Below are positions 37,676 to 38,562 of a stretch of 38,562 nucleotides of DNA, piece after piece (positions within the stretch are counted from its first letter, which is position 1; each line of letters starts with the position of its first letter). The DNA comes from a virus. The stretch is taken from the IMG/VR virus record IMGVR_UViG_3300035701_000118, positions 1 to 38,562 of that record. The stretch is one strand, 5' to 3'. Made by a program: the position numbers and the translations under genes. Under the pieces are notes generated by a model, which saw only the letters and a list, made by a program, of their open reading frames with translations, was not told where the DNA came from and ran no database searches.

Positions 37676-38152
37676 TTACAATTCAAGCGTCAACTGGCCC
37701 GCGGGGGCCGCGGTTCCATTTTTCCCGCCGTCCTCAGTTCCGGGGACGGCCCTGTTTGCCTTCGCCTTCAATTCCTCTTCCTTCGGTTCATCGACCTCCT
37801 TTTTGTAGTGACATCGCTCACAATAGATTCCGTATAGTTCTGATTCCCGGATCGTCATGTGGCATCGGCCGCAGATCGCGTGCGGATCGTAGGTCATCGC
37901 CTCCCTCAGCCCAAAACGTGACTCTTTGGGCTGGACTCTCGGCACGCCGTTCCGCTCGACGCTTTCGTGGATGAGTTGTCTCTTCATCCGTTCCTCTTTT
38001 TTGGCTTGTTTTTCCGCCGCCTTCTGTTGCCGGCGCTCCTCGCGGATTTTCTTGTCGCGTTCCTTCTCCTCCCGCTTGCGTTTGCGCTCCTCCAACCTGG
38101 CCGCACGCTCCTGTTCAATGAGCAGGGTTCGATTCGATTTTTGGCGGCTCAT
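37676..38152 (-). CDS. Lys/Arg-rich helical protein with zinc finger
   Basis: 158 aa. Residues about 10-62 form a very charged helix (KRKREEKERDKKIREERRQQ). Then AICGRCHMTIRESELYGIYC-ERC gives two CxxC pairs that probably hold one zinc. The end is Gly/Ala-rich. AAGGAG precedes the ATG. Function unknown; probably DNA- or RNA-binding. Confidence 0.6.
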   Translation of the reverse strand: MSRQKSNRTLLIEQERAARLEERKRKREEKERDKKIREERRQQKAAEKQAKKEERMKRQLIHESVERNGVPRVQPKESRFGLREAMTYDPHAICGRCHMTIRESELYGIYCERCHYKKEVDEPKEEELKAKANRAVPGTEDGGKNGTAAPAGQLTLEL

Positions 38153-38161
38153 GATTGCTCC

Positions 38162-38422
38162 TTAAAGCTCCGCAAGATATTTTTCTCCGCCGTTTTGGAT
38201 TAAGAGAATTCGTCCATCGCTCAGGTCGATCCGACCCGGACCCTTGCCATGTCCACAGCACGATCCGCGCATGTTGAATCCGCCTTTTTGGAGTGCCTTT
38301 ACGATCGGCGCAACGCACTTGTCTATCCGAACCATCTTCCATTTTTCTATTCCCTCGCAGGCCAGGTCGGCGTCTATGTGAACATGGACCAGGCTTTCAA
38401 TCCCGCAAGGGCACGTTCTCAT
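38162..38422 (-). CDS. Small Cys-rich phage protein
   Basis: 86 aa, from ATG at 38422 (MRTCPCGIESLVHVHIDADL). It has CPC near the N-terminus and GSCCGHGKGPGRIDLSDGRI near the C-terminus, so a metal site from these Cys/His residues is likely. From memory, small proteins with a CCGHG...LxDGR ending are common in phages with no known function. The first 36 codons are duplicated at the left end of the window. Confidence 0.65.
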   Translation of the reverse strand: MRTCPCGIESLVHVHIDADLACEGIEKWKMVRIDKCVAPIVKALQKGGFNMRGSCCGHGKGPGRIDLSDGRILLIQNGGEKYLAEL

Positions 38423-38439
38423 TTCGATTCCTTTATCCC
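38313..38439. repeat. Right copy of the 127-bp exact terminal direct repeat
   Basis: Identical to 1-127. To its right the sequence (38440-38562) differs from 128-250, keeping only partial similarity for about 30 bases (ctcgatccgg and gaggcgggc shared). Confidence 0.9.
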
Positions 38440-38562
38440 GACCGTGGCCTCGATCCGGACGAGGCGGGCAAGAATGCCGGCGAGTTCGTGCCGTAGATTT
38501 GATATAGCAATAGGCGTTGAATTCTTGGCGGCCCAATCATCCCGGCGGTGCTTATCGTTGAA
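38419..38562 (-). CDS. Partial variant gene sharing the C-terminal tail of the HTH gene
   Basis: Open to the right edge, 47 codons visible, reading FNDKHRRDDWAAKNSTPIAI then a helix (LAGILARLVRIEATV) and GIKESK. The tail resembles that of the HTH protein at 107..421 (LEARLSRIEGKIGIKESK), while the upstream part is different. The stop overlaps the next ATG (ATGA). It looks like another allele or a paralogue that occupies the same position. Confidence 0.55.
   Translation of the reverse strand, partial: FNDKHRRDDWAAKNSTPIAISNLRHELAGILARLVRIEATVGIKESK

Noticed and set aside
38162-38536. Longer start for the small Cys-rich protein at 38536
   Set aside because: The extra N-terminus lies over the upstream partial gene in another frame; the ATG at 38422 has the ATGA overlap seen throughout this operon.
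1-38562. CRISPR array, transposon or IS element
   Set aside because: No regularly spaced repeats, transposase or terminal inverted repeats were seen; the short repeats near attP are integrase-site-like.

Overview
The window is essentially a complete, G+C-rich genome of a temperate, siphovirus-like tailed phage. It carries a tyrosine integrase beside a tRNA-derived attP, a divergent repressor/Cro-type switch, TerS/TerL, portal, an HK97-type capsid set, a major tail protein, a frameshifted tail-assembly chaperone pair, a roughly 1,080-residue tape measure and tail-tip proteins. The host cannot be named from sequence alone. A lipoprotein with a lipobox, Sec-type signal peptides and TM-plus-coiled-coil candidates for spanins point to a Gram-negative host. 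The attP core is the 3' half of a tRNA-Arg with anticodon CCT.

The genome is probably circular. Bases 1-127 recur exactly at 38313-38439, and the leftward early operon that runs off position 1 continues in the same genes at the right end. Closing the circle gives about 38.3 kb. The last 123 bases (38440-38562) do not match 128-250, so the right end carries a second version of the region upstream of the repeat.

Layout: (a) 1-1835, minus strand, early regulators: Cro-like, AlpA/excisionase-like, CII-like and another HTH protein, with one HNH gene inserted. (b) 1836-1987, divergent promoters with an operator. (c) 1988-3913, plus strand, the lysogeny cassette: repressor, lipoprotein, small protein and integrase. 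(d) 3914-4226, attP with arm-type direct repeats. (e) From 38562 down to 4227 everything is on the minus strand. In transcription order it holds small Cys/Zn proteins, a recombination set (unknown 345-aa protein, Fe-S RecB-like nuclease, coiled-coil protein) interleaved with three HNH genes, a DnaD-like replication initiator with a likely internal origin, a C5 methyltransferase containing a second long reading frame, and a dense cluster of small membrane proteins with a candidate holin and an M15 endolysin. Packaging, head, connector, tail and fibre genes follow, ending in a possible glycoside hydrolase next to attP.

Most minus-strand genes abut or overlap by 4 nt (ATGA), which implies long translationally coupled operons. 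The most unusual points are the dual-frame methyltransferase gene, two fibre-like proteins with Sec signal peptides (one with a beta-propeller-like section), the run of small membrane proteins, an HNH protein carrying the same C-terminal tail as its CII-like neighbour, and the allele-like overhang at the right end.
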